A DNA stretch of 64,000 bases from Pantoea sp. Ap-967 (GCF_011752565.1 NZ_VWXK01000001.1:372001-436000); one strand, 5' to 3'. Positions 43,865 through 53,141 are shown, counted from the first letter of the stretch. Notes: a model not told the origin generated them from the letters alone. Numbers and translations are program-made.

Positions 43865-44977
43865 CTACCCATGGATGTTCTGCAGCAAGCGTTCGGCAAC
43901 GGCCAGCAACTTTTCATCGGCGCCTTTGGCGCCGATGAGCTGCAGCCCCACCGGCAGGCCCGCCTCGCTGCCCAATGGGATGGTCAGTGCGGGATGGCCG
44001 GAGAGGTTGAAAGGCCGTACCAGCGACGTCATGCCGAGCACAGCCCGTGTATCGCCAGCGTCTTCGATACGCAACGGAAAATCCGGCATGGTTGGCAGCG
44101 CCAGGACATCGAATCGGGTCAACGCAAGGTCCACCTCCTCGGTGAAGCGCCGCCGCACCTGCTCTGCCTCGGCCAGCGCCGTGTCGGTCGTTTGCCCCGC
44201 CGCTGCCAGCCGCCCGGCGATATCTGCGCCAACATTGCCGGTTGCCAGAAGATGGCCACAGGCATCGAAGGTTTCACGGTTGATGACCACCATGCCGGCA
44301 TCGTAGGCCGCACCGAAGTGCTTGAACTCGACATTGCCAAGGCTCAGGCCACTGGCAGTGAGTGCGCCATGCACAACCTTCTGGATCGCCGCCTCGGCGG
44401 TTACCCGAAGCACCCCCACCCTGGCTTCACGCGGCACTTGGGCCGGTACGAACGTGGGGTCGATCAGGGTCATGGCACGCACCAGCATCGGCAAACTTGC
44501 GGCGAACGGCCCAACGCAGTCGAGGCTGGTGCGGCTGGGCATCACGCCTTTGCGGCTGACCCGGCCAAAGGTAGGTTTGAAACCGAACACCCCACAGCAG
44601 CAGGCTGGAATGCGCACCGAACCGCCCGTGTCGGTACCCAGGCTGAAATCAGCCAGGCCAGCGGCAATCGCCGCCGCCGAACCACTGGACGATCCGCCAG
44701 GAATCCGCCCAGGGTACTTCGGGTTCATGGCGGTGCCGGTGTAGTGGTTGATGCCCGTTGTGCCGAACGCCAGCTCATGGAGGCTCACCTTGGCCGTCAA
44801 GCGGGCACCGGCGGCCAGCAGGTTGGCCACCACATCAGCATGCTGCGCGGCCAGCGGCGCCTGTTCGAGCGATTTGCTCGATGCCCGGGTTGCGGTCCCG
44901 GCGACGTCGATGGTGTCCTTGACAACGACCCGCAGGCCAGTGCCACCCAGGTCAAGGGTTTCAACGATAATTGTCAT
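43865..44977 (-). CDS. iacH: Amidase-signature enzyme of indole-acetate catabolism (IacH)
   Basis: A 370-residue amidase-signature protein. The Ser-cisSer-Lys triad is in VVVKDTIDVAG (Lys), and GGSSSGSAAAIAAGLADFSLGTDTGGSVRIPA (cis-Ser and Ser). The length is short for the family but complete. In iac clusters the amidase is iacH and lies beyond the divergent iacR, as here. It probably acts on an intermediate formed after indole-ring opening rather than on indole-acetamide alone; this is inferred from the cluster. Confidence 0.85.
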   Translation of the reverse strand: MTIIVETLDLGGTGLRVVVKDTIDVAGTATRASSKSLEQAPLAAQHADVVANLLAAGARLTAKVSLHELAFGTTGINHYTGTAMNPKYPGRIPGGSSSGSAAAIAAGLADFSLGTDTGGSVRIPACCCGVFGFKPTFGRVSRKGVMPSRTSLDCVGPFAASLPMLVRAMTLIDPTFVPAQVPREARVGVLRVTAEAAIQKVVHGALTASGLSLGNVEFKHFGAAYDAGMVVINRETFDACGHLLATGNVGADIAGRLAAAGQTTDTALAEAEQVRRRFTEEVDLALTRFDVLALPTMPDFPLRIEDAGDTRAVLGMTSLVRPFNLSGHPALTIPLGSEAGLPVGLQLIGAKGADEKLLAVAERLLQNIHG

Positions 44978-45033
44978 TCTGAGCCGCCCTTTTCATGAAT
45001 GAGCGCCGGAGCAATCCGGCGGGTGACACAATT

Positions 45034-45063
45034 AATATTCACATGAAATGTCAACTGAATATT
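45034..45063. promoter_or_regulatory. Candidate IacR operator between iacR and iacH
   Basis: AATATTCA and TGAATATT form a perfect inverted repeat with 14 bases between. It contains TGTCAACTGAATATTC, which matches 14 of 16 bases of a site in front of iacA (51522-51537). Confidence 0.55.
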
Positions 45064-45169
45064 CCAATAAAATCGCGCTGCAAATGCCGATTGCCAGGGC
45101 CCTTGAAGATGGCCAAATTCGCTGAACCGGCTATGATGGCGCGACTATTTCCGCACACGTAGTGACCCC

Positions 45170-45649
45170 ATGAGTAACTCGAAACCCAAAGGCCATGCTC
45201 ACCACGACCCTGCCAGCGATGAATTTCGCAAGGAAGATTTCCCGTTTTACTGGCTCGCCCGCGTTCACGGGCGTTACACCCAGAACATGGAACGCCTGCT
45301 GAAGAAGGTCGACCTGGACGTGCCCCGTTGGCGCGTGCTCTGGATCCTCAACGAGAACGGCCAATCGAGCATTTCGGAAATCTCCACCCACGCCATCGCC
45401 AAGCTTTCCACCACCACCAAGATCGTCTACCGAATGAAAGACGACGGCCTGGTCGAAACGGCCCCTAGCCCGGAAGACGGCCGTGTCACCCAGGTGCAGA
45501 TCACCGAGCAAGGGCTGCTGATGATCGAACGCATGCAGGACGTGACCCGCGAGCTGTTCCAGCGCAGTTTCAAAGGCCTTACGCAGGCTCAAGTACAGCG
45601 CCTGAACCAGATGCTCGAAGTGGTGTTTCACAATCTCGACACCTTCTAG
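45170..45649 (+). CDS. iacR: MarR-family regulator of indole-acetate catabolism (IacR)
   Basis: A 159-residue MarR protein: winged helix with SSISEISTHAIAKLSTTTKIVYRM and the wing DGLVETAPSPEDGRVTQVQIT, DR-type arginine in DGRV. It lies between iacG and iacH and is divergent from iacH. In P. putida 1290 IacR represses the iac genes and responds to indole-acetate or a product. A palindrome upstream and a related one before iacA are likely sites. Confidence 0.87.
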   Translation: MSNSKPKGHAHHDPASDEFRKEDFPFYWLARVHGRYTQNMERLLKKVDLDVPRWRVLWILNENGQSSISEISTHAIAKLSTTTKIVYRMKDDGLVETAPSPEDGRVTQVQITEQGLLMIERMQDVTRELFQRSFKGLTQAQVQRLNQMLEVVFHNLDTF

Positions 45650-45652
45650 GGC

Positions 45653-45682
45653 CTGGGAAAAAAAACCCAGCGAGCCACTGGG
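45653..45682. terminator. Candidate terminator between converging iacR and iacG
   Basis: CTGGG, eight A, CCCAG form one hairpin and CCCAG with CTGGG a second overlapping one. The A run reads as T run on the minus strand, so it may end iacG transcription as well as iacR. Confidence 0.35.
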
Positions 45683-45706
45683 CGAAACGGCAAGCCTGTT
45701 GCGCGG

Positions 45707-46204
45707 TCAGCAGGCCTTGGAGGCGTCTCCAAGGCGATGGTAGGCACGGTTGAAATAGACCAACCCATCGTCGGCGCCACCGTGGCGAATGTCCTGGATC
45801 TCGCAGTAGAAAATGCTGTGCGAACCCACTTCGTGAACCTGGGCGATACGGCAATCGAAATTCACCAAGGCCTCCTGCATCACCGGCGCCCCGCTCTCCA
45901 GCACCGTCCAGTGCGTGGTGGCGAAGCGTTCGTCCATGTTCAGGTTGCGGTTGGCGAATGCGCCCGACAACGCCTGGTGGGTACTGGCCAACACGTTCAC
46001 ACACAACGCCTTGTTGGCCTTGAACTGCTCGTTGGAGTACGAAGACCGGTTCATGCACACCAGCAAGGTGGGTGGCGAATCGGTGACGCTGCACACGGCC
46101 GAGGCCGTGAAGCCGAAGCGCCCGGCGGGGCCATCGGTGGTGATGACCGACACGGCGCCACCGAGCATCGCCATTGCATTGCGAAATTGGGTTACGTCTA
46201 CCAT
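45707..46204 (-). CDS. iacG: Flavin reductase of indole-acetate catabolism (IacG)
   Basis: A 165-residue flavin reductase of the HpaC/RutF type. The start MVDVTQFRNAMAMLGGAVSVITTD and FGFTASAVCSVTDSPPTLLVCMNRSS line the FMN/FAD site, and the SIFYCEIQDIRHG segment near the end is typical. It should supply reduced flavin to the IacA mono-oxygenase. It ends the iacA-G operon; iacR converges on it. Confidence 0.87.
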   Translation of the reverse strand: MVDVTQFRNAMAMLGGAVSVITTDGPAGRFGFTASAVCSVTDSPPTLLVCMNRSSYSNEQFKANKALCVNVLASTHQALSGAFANRNLNMDERFATTHWTVLESGAPVMQEALVNFDCRIAQVHEVGSHSIFYCEIQDIRHGGADDGLVYFNRAYHRLGDASKAC

Positions 46205-46215
46205 GGTCGTTCTCC

Positions 46216-47175
46216 TCAAATATCCAGCACCAGCTTGTTGGACTTGGCGCGCGAGCAACACACCAGAATCTGGTCGTTGGCGGCCTTTTCTTCGTCTGTC
46301 AGGTACACGTCGCGGTGATCGGGCTCACCTTCGAGCACTTCGCACATGCAGGTGCCACACACGCCCTGCTCGCAGGAAATGTCGATCTTGATACCGACCT
46401 TGGCCAAGGCATCGAGAATGCTCTGCCCTTCGGCAACCTGAACCGTCTTGTTGCTGCGCGCAGCAACCACTTCGAAACCGCCACCACTGGCGTCCACCTC
46501 CACCTGGAAGTACTCCTTGTGGATATGGTCTTCGGCATAACCCTGCTGGCGCGCGCCAGCCATTACCCAGTCCATGAAGCCTGCCGGCCCACAGGTGTAC
46601 AGGTGGGTCCCGGCGGTACCGCTGCCCAGTACTGCAGGCAGGTCCAGGCGCTGGGCAGAATCCTCGTCGTCGAAGTGGGTGACCACCCTGGCGCTGAAGG
46701 GGGCATTGGCCAGTTCATCCAGGAAGGCGCTGTGGGTGCGTGAACGGCCACAGTAATGCAGCTCGAACTCGGCGCCCTGCCGATGCAGCGAGAACGCCAT
46801 GGCGATCATGGGCGTGATACCAATGCCGCCCCCGAGCAGAAGCGTACGTTTGGCGTCGGTGGCCAAGGGGAACAAGTTGCGCGGCGTGCTGATCTGCACC
46901 TCACGCCCCTCCTGCATGGCCTCATGCACGCCCAGCGAGCCGCCGCGCGAGGCGGGGTCCTTCAACACCCCCAGCCGATACACCGAAGGATCAGCCGGGT
47001 CGCTGCACAACGAGTACTGGCGCACCAGGCCAGGTGCAACATGGATATCCACATGGGCACCCGCGTCAAAGGCCGGCAGCGCTGCGCCGTCGGCACGGCC
47101 CAGGTCCAGGACGACGACATCGGCCCCTTGGATTTCGCGCTTGCGCACGACTACATTCAACAGTTCTTCTTTCAT
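46216..47175 (-). CDS. iacF: Phthalate-dioxygenase-type reductase of Rieske oxygenase (IacF)
   Basis: A 319-residue PDR/VanB reductase: flavin barrel (RQYSLCSDPAD), NAD-binding part (LLGGGIGITPMIAMAF), C-terminal plant-type ferredoxin with CEQGVCGTCMC and the fourth Cys in VCCSRAKSN. It passes electrons from NAD(P)H to the IacCD oxygenase. Its stop lies 12 bases before iacG. Confidence 0.88.
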   Translation of the reverse strand: MKEELLNVVVRKREIQGADVVVLDLGRADGAALPAFDAGAHVDIHVAPGLVRQYSLCSDPADPSVYRLGVLKDPASRGGSLGVHEAMQEGREVQISTPRNLFPLATDAKRTLLLGGGIGITPMIAMAFSLHRQGAEFELHYCGRSRTHSAFLDELANAPFSARVVTHFDDEDSAQRLDLPAVLGSGTAGTHLYTCGPAGFMDWVMAGARQQGYAEDHIHKEYFQVEVDASGGGFEVVAARSNKTVQVAEGQSILDALAKVGIKIDISCEQGVCGTCMCEVLEGEPDHRDVYLTDEEKAANDQILVCCSRAKSNKLVLDI

Positions 47176-47223
47176 GGCGGTGTCTCGTATTACATCGCGG
47201 GCGCCCCGGCGCCCGCGGAAAAT

Positions 47224-47964
47224 TCAACGCATGAACAGCCCGCCGTTCACGTCCCAGGTCGCCCCAGTGGTGAAGTAGGCTTCAGGCCGCGCCAGTTGCA
47301 CGATCAGTTGGCCGAGGAAGTCGGCATCGCCCAGCCGCTGCACCGGGATATTGGCCAGCAGCCCCTCCATGCGCTCAGCCGGAACCGCCGCCCGCACCGC
47401 GGGCGAGTCGATCGGCCCGGGCGCAATGGCATTGACGGTGACACCACGGCTTGCAAACTCCTTGGCGAAGATCTTGGTCAGGGTGACGATCGCCCCCTTG
47501 CTCGCGGCGTAATGAGCGCCAGTGGCGGTACCACCGTTCTGCCCGGCCAGCGAGGCCATGTTGATGATCCGCCCGTAACCGGCCTCGGCCATGTGCGCAC
47601 CCAACACCTGGCACCCCAGGAACACGCTGCGCAGGTTCAGGCCGACCACCGCGTCGAACTCCTCCGGCGTGATCTGCATCAGCGGCGTGGTCTTGGTCAC
47701 CGCCGCGTTGTTGACCACCACGTGCAAGGCACCGAAGTGCTCCAGCACCTGTGCCAACGCCTGCTCGAAATCGCCTTTCGAAGCCACGTCGAGTTTTACC
47801 GCCAGCGTGCGCCCGCCAAGCCCCTGCAACGCCCGGGCGGCGGTTTCGGCCAGCGCCAGGTCACGGTCGGAGACCACCACATCGAAGCCTGCGGCCAGAA
47901 GCTGCGCGCAGAAGCGCTGCCCAAGGCCTTGCCCGGCGCCCGTTACCAATGCGACTTGGTTCAT
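47224..47964 (-). CDS. iacE: Short-chain dehydrogenase of indole-acetate catabolism (IacE)
   Basis: A 246-residue classical SDR; AAGGAGGTG precedes the ATG at 47964. Motifs: VTGAGQGLGQ, NNAA, YAASKGAIV. It overlaps or nearly abuts iacD. In the known pathway IacE works with IacA on the hydroxylated indole-acetate to give the oxindole intermediate. Confidence 0.87.
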   Translation of the reverse strand: MNQVALVTGAGQGLGQRFCAQLLAAGFDVVVSDRDLALAETAARALQGLGGRTLAVKLDVASKGDFEQALAQVLEHFGALHVVVNNAAVTKTTPLMQITPEEFDAVVGLNLRSVFLGCQVLGAHMAEAGYGRIINMASLAGQNGGTATGAHYAASKGAIVTLTKIFAKEFASRGVTVNAIAPGPIDSPAVRAAVPAERMEGLLANIPVQRLGDADFLGQLIVQLARPEAYFTTGATWDVNGGLFMR

Positions 47965-47975
47965 GAGCACCTCCT

Positions 47976-48455
47976 TCAAAGGATGTAGCCGATACCGGCG
48001 AGGGTATCGTCGCTGTTGATAAGGCTGATCACCTTGCGGTGAATCTTGAAACCGCCTTCGCCGCGCACCAGGGTGTAGGTCAGGTCGGCGCTGTAGTGCT
48101 TGAGGCTTTCCTTGCGGAACTCGCGAATGTTCTGCGCAGCGCGCACGGTGACGTTGACGCCGTCGTCACCCAGCACGCGGATACGCGAGATCGTGCGCAC
48201 GGTGCGTGGCTGCGGGCTGGTCGAGATCGACTCGCCGCCGATCAGCCGCTGCACGCGCAGGCCGCGCATGTGGTGGTCGTCGTAGGCGTAGTTCAGCGTA
48301 TTTTCGTAGTCGGTTTCCTTGGGGTCGATGGGGATGATGTACGTCCCTTTCGCGGTCCACAGGTTGAGCCAGGTGTCGTACTCGCCGTGGTCGAGCATGT
48401 CGCCTTCCTGCCAGATGAAGGCCGTCACTTCGTTGAACAGGTTCAGGTTCATCAT
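47976..48455 (-). CDS. iacD: Ring-hydroxylating dioxygenase beta subunit (IacD)
   Basis: A 159-residue small subunit of the Rieske dioxygenase, with the cystatin-like layout: LDHGEYDTWLNLWTAKGTYIIPIDP, then a strand-rich end (DLTYTLVRGEGGFKIHRKVISLINSD). The ATG at 48455 overlaps the iacC stop (ATGA). It forms the structural partner of IacC. Confidence 0.87.
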   Translation of the reverse strand: MMNLNLFNEVTAFIWQEGDMLDHGEYDTWLNLWTAKGTYIIPIDPKETDYENTLNYAYDDHHMRGLRVQRLIGGESISTSPQPRTVRTISRIRVLGDDGVNVTVRAAQNIREFRKESLKHYSADLTYTLVRGEGGFKIHRKVISLINSDDTLAGIGYIL

Positions 48456-49735
48456 TTGGCCTCCGCGGTCATCATTTTCTTCCACTGCTGGTACGCCGCA
48501 CGCATGCCGGTTTCGGCACTGACATCGGACACCAGGCCATCAGGGGTGGGCTTCTCGCCGGGCAGGCCACGGTTGAGCATGATCCACAGGTTCTCGCCGG
48601 CGTTGGCGCCTTTCTGGACCCGCTCCCAGGCCTCGGAATCGTCCGGGGTGCCGAAGCCCATCGGGCCCTGGAAGTGCTCATGCAGGCGCAGGCGGTAGCG
48701 GTTGGCGGCGGCCGGGCCGCCGTCCATGGTGATCACCGAGTGGTGGATTTCGGTTTCGCTCACCGAAATCGGCTGCAGCACGCGGAAGAACGCCATCGAG
48801 CAGGCCACGTTGGGGAACAGGTTGAGGTTGAAGCCCGAACCCCCGACGGCGCGCACGATACGGCGCACCTGCTGCTCCTCGATGCCTTCGTCACGCAGCT
48901 CGGCGGCCAGGGCTTCGAAGCGCTCGGGGATCGGCTTGTCCAGGTCCGCTTCAAGGTCCACCAGCTCGGGGATCATCACCATCACGCTGTGGCCATTGCC
49001 CAGGTCCTCGACGTAGCCGGGGCCTTTGACGAAGTCGAACAGCTCCAGGGTTTGCTCGTCGACCGAGGACAGGAAGCTCTTGTGCACCAGCGGGAAGTGG
49101 TAGGCGTCGGTGGTGTTTTCCAGCTGGATCTTCCAGTTGCCAGGGAAGCGGAAACGGTGCTCGCCCGGCACCTTGATGCCGTAGCCGGCGCCCTGTTTCA
49201 TGAACAGGTCCATCCATTTCTTCGCGGCGCCGAGGAAGTCCTGCAGCGGCTCGATGTCGTCCTTGAAGGTGGCGAAGACCATGCCGGCGTAGCTTTCGGT
49301 GCGCAGGCTGACCAGGGGCAGCTCGGCCTTGTCGATGCAGTCGCCGTAGCTTTCCGGGTGCGGGATGCCACGCAGCGAGCCGTCCAGGGCATAGCCCCAG
49401 CCGTGGTAGGGGCAGACGAAGCTGTTGGTCTTGCCCTTCTTGTGCTCGCAGACGGTGGCACCACGGTGGCGGCAGCGGTTGAGCAGCACATTGATGCCTT
49501 TCTTGCGGTCGCGCACCACGATCACCGGCTGCTTGCCGATGTAGGTGGTTTTATAGCTGCCGGCGTCGGGCACTTCGCTTTCGTGGGCGACCCAGATCCA
49601 GGTGCTGTGGAAAATCTTGTCCAGCTCGGCGTCGAACAGCGCCGGGTCGGTGTAGAGCGAGGTGTGGACACGGTCGGCCTGCACCAGCTCGGCTGGGTCG
49701 ACTGCCAGGTTGATGGCGGGAATCAGGTTGGTCAC
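48452..49735 (-). CDS. iacC: Rieske aromatic-ring dioxygenase alpha subunit (IacC)
   Basis: A 427-residue catalytic subunit from a GTG with AGGAG eight bases upstream; the frame is open to 49813 without a better site. The Rieske ligands are C88 and H90 (CRHRG) and C108 and H111 (CPYHGWGY); the catalytic iron site is in ENTTDAYHFPLVHKSF. In iac clusters this enzyme, with IacD and IacF, acts on the oxindole intermediate on the way to catechol. Confidence 0.88.
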   Translation of the reverse strand: MTNLIPAINLAVDPAELVQADRVHTSLYTDPALFDAELDKIFHSTWIWVAHESEVPDAGSYKTTYIGKQPVIVVRDRKKGINVLLNRCRHRGATVCEHKKGKTNSFVCPYHGWGYALDGSLRGIPHPESYGDCIDKAELPLVSLRTESYAGMVFATFKDDIEPLQDFLGAAKKWMDLFMKQGAGYGIKVPGEHRFRFPGNWKIQLENTTDAYHFPLVHKSFLSSVDEQTLELFDFVKGPGYVEDLGNGHSVMVMIPELVDLEADLDKPIPERFEALAAELRDEGIEEQQVRRIVRAVGGSGFNLNLFPNVACSMAFFRVLQPISVSETEIHHSVITMDGGPAAANRYRLRLHEHFQGPMGFGTPDDSEAWERVQKGANAGENLWIMLNRGLPGEKPTPDGLVSDVSAETGMRAAYQQWKKMMTAEAK

Positions 49736-49752
49736 GGGAATATCTCCTCTCG

Positions 49753-50115
49753 TTAGGCGCGCTGGATAATCAGTTCGCGGCCGACACGGGCCTCGACCTT
49801 GGCATAGCGCCACAGCTTGAACGGCCCCTCGCCCACCGCCGTGGTACGGAACAAGTTGCAGGCGGCATGCACGGTTTCGATGTCTGGCACGTCGGCCAGC
49901 AGGTAGGTGGTCCAGGGGAAGCCATCGGATGGGCCGACCATGCCCTGGTCGTCATCCATATTGCCGAGCACGTTGACCCCGGCCAGGTCATGAATGCCGT
50001 TCCACATCGCGCTGAAGGCGGCCCACACCTGCAGTTGCTCCTCACGCGGGGCATCGAAGAAGTTCTGGTTGATGCCCATGCAGAACAGCACGCGCAACGC
50101 TTTCTTATCGCTCAT
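49753..50115 (-). CDS. iacB: Conserved small protein of indole-acetate catabolism (IacB)
   Basis: A 120-residue protein of unknown fold; start MSDKKALRVLFCMGINQNFFD and a ferredoxin-like strand/helix alternation (YLLADVPDIETVHAACNLFRTTAVG). It lies between iacA and iacC, 17 bases after iacA, in the position of iacB in known clusters. Its exact role is not settled; it may help late steps before catechol. Confidence 0.8.
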   Translation of the reverse strand: MSDKKALRVLFCMGINQNFFDAPREEQLQVWAAFSAMWNGIHDLAGVNVLGNMDDDQGMVGPSDGFPWTTYLLADVPDIETVHAACNLFRTTAVGEGPFKLWRYAKVEARVGRELIIQRA

Positions 50116-50132
50116 TTCAGTCGTCCCGATAG

Positions 50133-51302
50133 TTACAGGTAGCCCGGAAGGGGCTGTTTGCCGAAGAACATGGCTCCGGCGTTCTGGTAGGTGACATCGC
50201 CCATGAAGGCGTGCTGGGTAACCACTTGCGCGTCGTTGACACAGCGGGCCAGCGGGCTCTGGTTGTAGATGCCGGTCATGCCCGAGAGCATCTGCGCGCT
50301 GCGCGCCACCTCGGCAGCCACGCGCGTGGCGTGGGTGGAGGACAAACGCAGCAGATTGGTGGCCTCGACCGGCACCGGGTCACCCGCCAGCACGTGCGTC
50401 CAGGCTTGCTCGATGGAGTCGTAGAAAAAGGCCCGCGCTGAACGCAGCGCAGCCTCGGCCTTGGCCACATCGACCTGGGCCAGAGGGCGGTCTGCCAGCG
50501 CCGGCGCGCCGGTGACCGAAATCCGCCCGCTGGCCATGCCCGACAGTTCATCCAGCGCAGCACGCGCCACGCCCAGCCCGACCACCGACAGCACCTGGGT
50601 GGCCAACGACAAGGACGGGTAGCGGAACAGCGGTTCATCGAGGTTGGATTGGCCACCCCGAACGAACGTCCACTCCTCGCCCACCACGACATCCTCGACC
50701 ACCACGTCGTGGCTGCCGGTGCCCAACAGGCCCACGGTGTCCCAGGTGGCCTCGATGCGCGCCTGGCTGCTCGGCATCACCGCCAGGCGCGGCAGGTCCA
50801 GCTTGTCGCCGTTGCGCGGGGCAATGCCAACGCCAATGATGTCGGCGCCCATCGAGCCACTGGAGTATTTCCAGCGGCCGTTGACCTTGAAGCCGCCGGT
50901 GACGACCTCGGCAGGTTGCGGCGGGAAGATGCCACCGGCGAACACCGTATCCGGGCTCTGCTGGTAGATCTTGGCAATGGTTTCCAGCGGCAGCGCCGCC
51001 AGGTAGACCGGGCTCATGCCGAAGCTCGCCACCCAGCCTGCGGAACCGTCGGCATGGGAGATGCGTTCGATCATTTCGCAGAACTGTGCAGGCGAGCATT
51101 CCAGGCCGCCGAACCGTTGGGGCACCAGGGCGCGGTACACGCCATGGGCCTTGAACGCATCGATCACGTCTCGGGAAAGGTGGCGCTGACGATCGAACTC
51201 GCCCAGTCGGGCACGATCTCGAACACCTTCAAGCAAAGCCTCGAAGGCTGGACCAGAGGCAAGCGCCGACACAGGCGCTGCACGCAGGCATAGCGAATCC
51301 AT
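50133..51302 (-). CDS. iacA: Indole-3-acetate mono-oxygenase, acyl-CoA dehydrogenase fold (IacA)
   Basis: A 389-residue flavoprotein of the acyl-CoA-dehydrogenase-like mono-oxygenase group. Typical marks are RISHADGSAGWVASFGMSP, VNGRWKYSSGSMGAD and the C-terminal helix bundle (ALRSARAFFYDSIEQAW). It lacks the catalytic Glu context of true dehydrogenases. IacA starts indole-acetate breakdown by hydroxylating the indole ring using reduced flavin, presumably from IacG. First gene of the operon; a candidate operator lies about 215 bases upstream. Confidence 0.87.
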   Translation of the reverse strand: MDSLCLRAAPVSALASGPAFEALLEGVRDRARLGEFDRQRHLSRDVIDAFKAHGVYRALVPQRFGGLECSPAQFCEMIERISHADGSAGWVASFGMSPVYLAALPLETIAKIYQQSPDTVFAGGIFPPQPAEVVTGGFKVNGRWKYSSGSMGADIIGVGIAPRNGDKLDLPRLAVMPSSQARIEATWDTVGLLGTGSHDVVVEDVVVGEEWTFVRGGQSNLDEPLFRYPSLSLATQVLSVVGLGVARAALDELSGMASGRISVTGAPALADRPLAQVDVAKAEAALRSARAFFYDSIEQAWTHVLAGDPVPVEATNLLRLSSTHATRVAAEVARSAQMLSGMTGIYNQSPLARCVNDAQVVTQHAFMGDVTYQNAGAMFFGKQPLPGYL

Positions 51303-51809
51303 AGAGTTTCTCCGTCTCAGGCACGGTTGGAACGAGGGGCAGGAAGGGAAATGCCGTACCCCTTGGGGGAACGGACGCTAGCGATGATCGGTTGAGGTGT
51401 GGCCGTGTTTTCGATACGAACGCACGCACCACTTTCGCTGAAAGGGGCTTGAACAGGCGGCATGGCATGTCTCTCTTGTTGTATGTGCCGATGGCCAAAA
51501 TTTGCGATTATTTACGTGAATTGTCAATTGATTATTCACGCGACATTTATTGTAAAAATCCCACCCGATAAAATACTAATGATTATTGTTAACCAGTCTA
51601 TATCATTGATTTTAAAAGGATTTATTGATTTATATATTTCCAAATTCTGATTCGACCTAGCGCGAATGGTTGTAAAAAACGTCCGATAAACGAACGCTTT
51701 GAGCAGGCCGATTGTCTGCGAATAAAATCGCTCAGAGCACAAACGAAAACGCATGGCAGAGCTGCCCTAGCCTCTGCCATGCGTTCAGGATCGGGGCTGC
51801 GGCCCCGCG
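51303..51809. promoter_or_regulatory. AT-rich promoter region between the porin gene and iacA
   Basis: About 500 bases, strongly AT-rich between 51490 and 51730 in contrast to the flanks. It carries the iacA promoter and a candidate IacR operator at 51516-51539. The ORFs seen here are short and have no ribosome site or codon pattern like neighbours. Confidence 0.6.
51516..51539. promoter_or_regulatory. Candidate IacR operator upstream of iacA
   Basis: GTGAAT and ATTCAC form a perfect inverted repeat around a 12-base centre that holds TGTCAATTGATT. Together with the site at 45034-45063 it shares TGTCAAYTGAWTATTC. Confidence 0.55.
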
Positions 51810-53141
51810 TCAGAAATGAGTAGAAATCACGAGCGCCGTGTAGACATTGAGGTTGCTGTCGCCGGCCTGGAGGCCCCCATGCGCTGCGTCTTTCTTGGGG
51901 TCGTACAACCCAAGCATCGGCGACACCACCACGTTTGGCGTCAGCGTCCAGTCCAGCGTCAGGTCGAGTTCGCGGCCGGAGGTATCTGGCGCACCATTGG
52001 GGCGATGCGTACGGAAATCGTAGGCCAGCACATTCAGCGCCAGGCGCTCATGTGGCTGGGCGCGCCAATAGAGATGATGGATCGAGGTATTGGCCCCGAA
52101 TGGCCCTGCGTAGTTCGCGGCCACCTCCCCCTGGAACCAGGTGCCGTAGCCCCGGGTGAAGCCGTAGAGCAGGGAGTCCCAATGCGCGCCGTATTCGGTG
52201 TAGCGGTAACCCAGGGTCTGCTGCCAGGGCAAGCTTGCGAACGTCCATGCCGCCTCGACGTAGCCTGCCTGGGCATTCCCGCGTCGGGTGTTCTGCCAGC
52301 CGAGTTCAGAGGACAGGAACAGCTGCTCGACGCCGGCATTTCCAGCCGCCCGGATACTGTACACATCCATGCCGTCACGGTCGGCCTGTGCATCGACGGC
52401 GAACTGCTTGTCGACCCCAAGGCCATGCAGGTAGGTCAGCCCCAGCGTGCCGGCAGCGCCGGTGTATTCAAGCGTGGAAAAGGCCATCTCGACCTTGGCC
52501 TGGATCGGGTTGTCGGACTTGAACCAGCCCAGTGAGCCGTGCAAGCCCTGGTCACCCCCGAGCTTGACCCAGAGCGTCTGATCGAACGCCCGCCTTGGCG
52601 TGATGTAGTACCCGCCACCGCGGTTGTACGCATCACCGGCCAGGCCACGCCCGGCGCTGATGCCGTCGCCGGCCACGATGAAACCATCACCGAGCAACAC
52701 CGCCTGACGCCCGGCCGAAATCTCGATGCCATCCTGGCCCAACACGGGGAAGAGATCCGCCGAACGCCAACCGGCGTAGGCTTCTTCCCACTTGTCTGTC
52801 CGCTCACTGCCATTGGTGAAGCCTGCGGCATCGCCATCGCCCCAGGTAGCCGATGCAACTCTGTTGGCCTTGCCGAAGACGGTTCCTACGCCATCACCCG
52901 TGAGGTTGCCGCTGAACCCGTATTTCACGTAGCCCTCCTGCCAGCTGGAGTGACCCGCCTCGCGGTTACCCCAAACCTGGTAGTTCTTCTGGCTGTGAAA
53001 AGCGCCCAGCACGGCATCCAGATCCAACGACAGCTTGGTGTCAGGCCCATCGACCAGCTCGAATGCCGGTACCGCACAGCACCAGAGCCCACCCAACATG
53101 CATACAGAGCGCCCCAGCGCAGTACCCAGATACGATTTCAT
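51810..53141 (-). CDS. Outer-membrane beta-barrel porin, probably for aromatic acid uptake
   Basis: A 443-residue protein; the ATG at 53141 has GGGAG upstream and is followed by a signal peptide (cleavage near VPAFEL). The rest is strand-rich with alternating aromatic residues and ends LVISTHF with the C-terminal Phe of outer-membrane proteins. It resembles the alginate-export/OprD-like barrels. It lies between iacA and catA and may let indole-acetate cross the outer membrane; the substrate is inferred from position only. Confidence 0.75.
   Translation of the reverse strand: MKSYLGTALGRSVCMLGGLWCCAVPAFELVDGPDTKLSLDLDAVLGAFHSQKNYQVWGNREAGHSSWQEGYVKYGFSGNLTGDGVGTVFGKANRVASATWGDGDAAGFTNGSERTDKWEEAYAGWRSADLFPVLGQDGIEISAGRQAVLLGDGFIVAGDGISAGRGLAGDAYNRGGGYYITPRRAFDQTLWVKLGGDQGLHGSLGWFKSDNPIQAKVEMAFSTLEYTGAAGTLGLTYLHGLGVDKQFAVDAQADRDGMDVYSIRAAGNAGVEQLFLSSELGWQNTRRGNAQAGYVEAAWTFASLPWQQTLGYRYTEYGAHWDSLLYGFTRGYGTWFQGEVAANYAGPFGANTSIHHLYWRAQPHERLALNVLAYDFRTHRPNGAPDTSGRELDLTLDWTLTPNVVVSPMLGLYDPKKDAAHGGLQAGDSNLNVYTALVISTHF

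Noticed and set aside
51462..51754. Short ORFs of 62 and 72 codons in the AT-rich region
   Set aside because: No ribosome site, codon use unlike the flanks, and they overlap each other on opposite strands in a promoter region.
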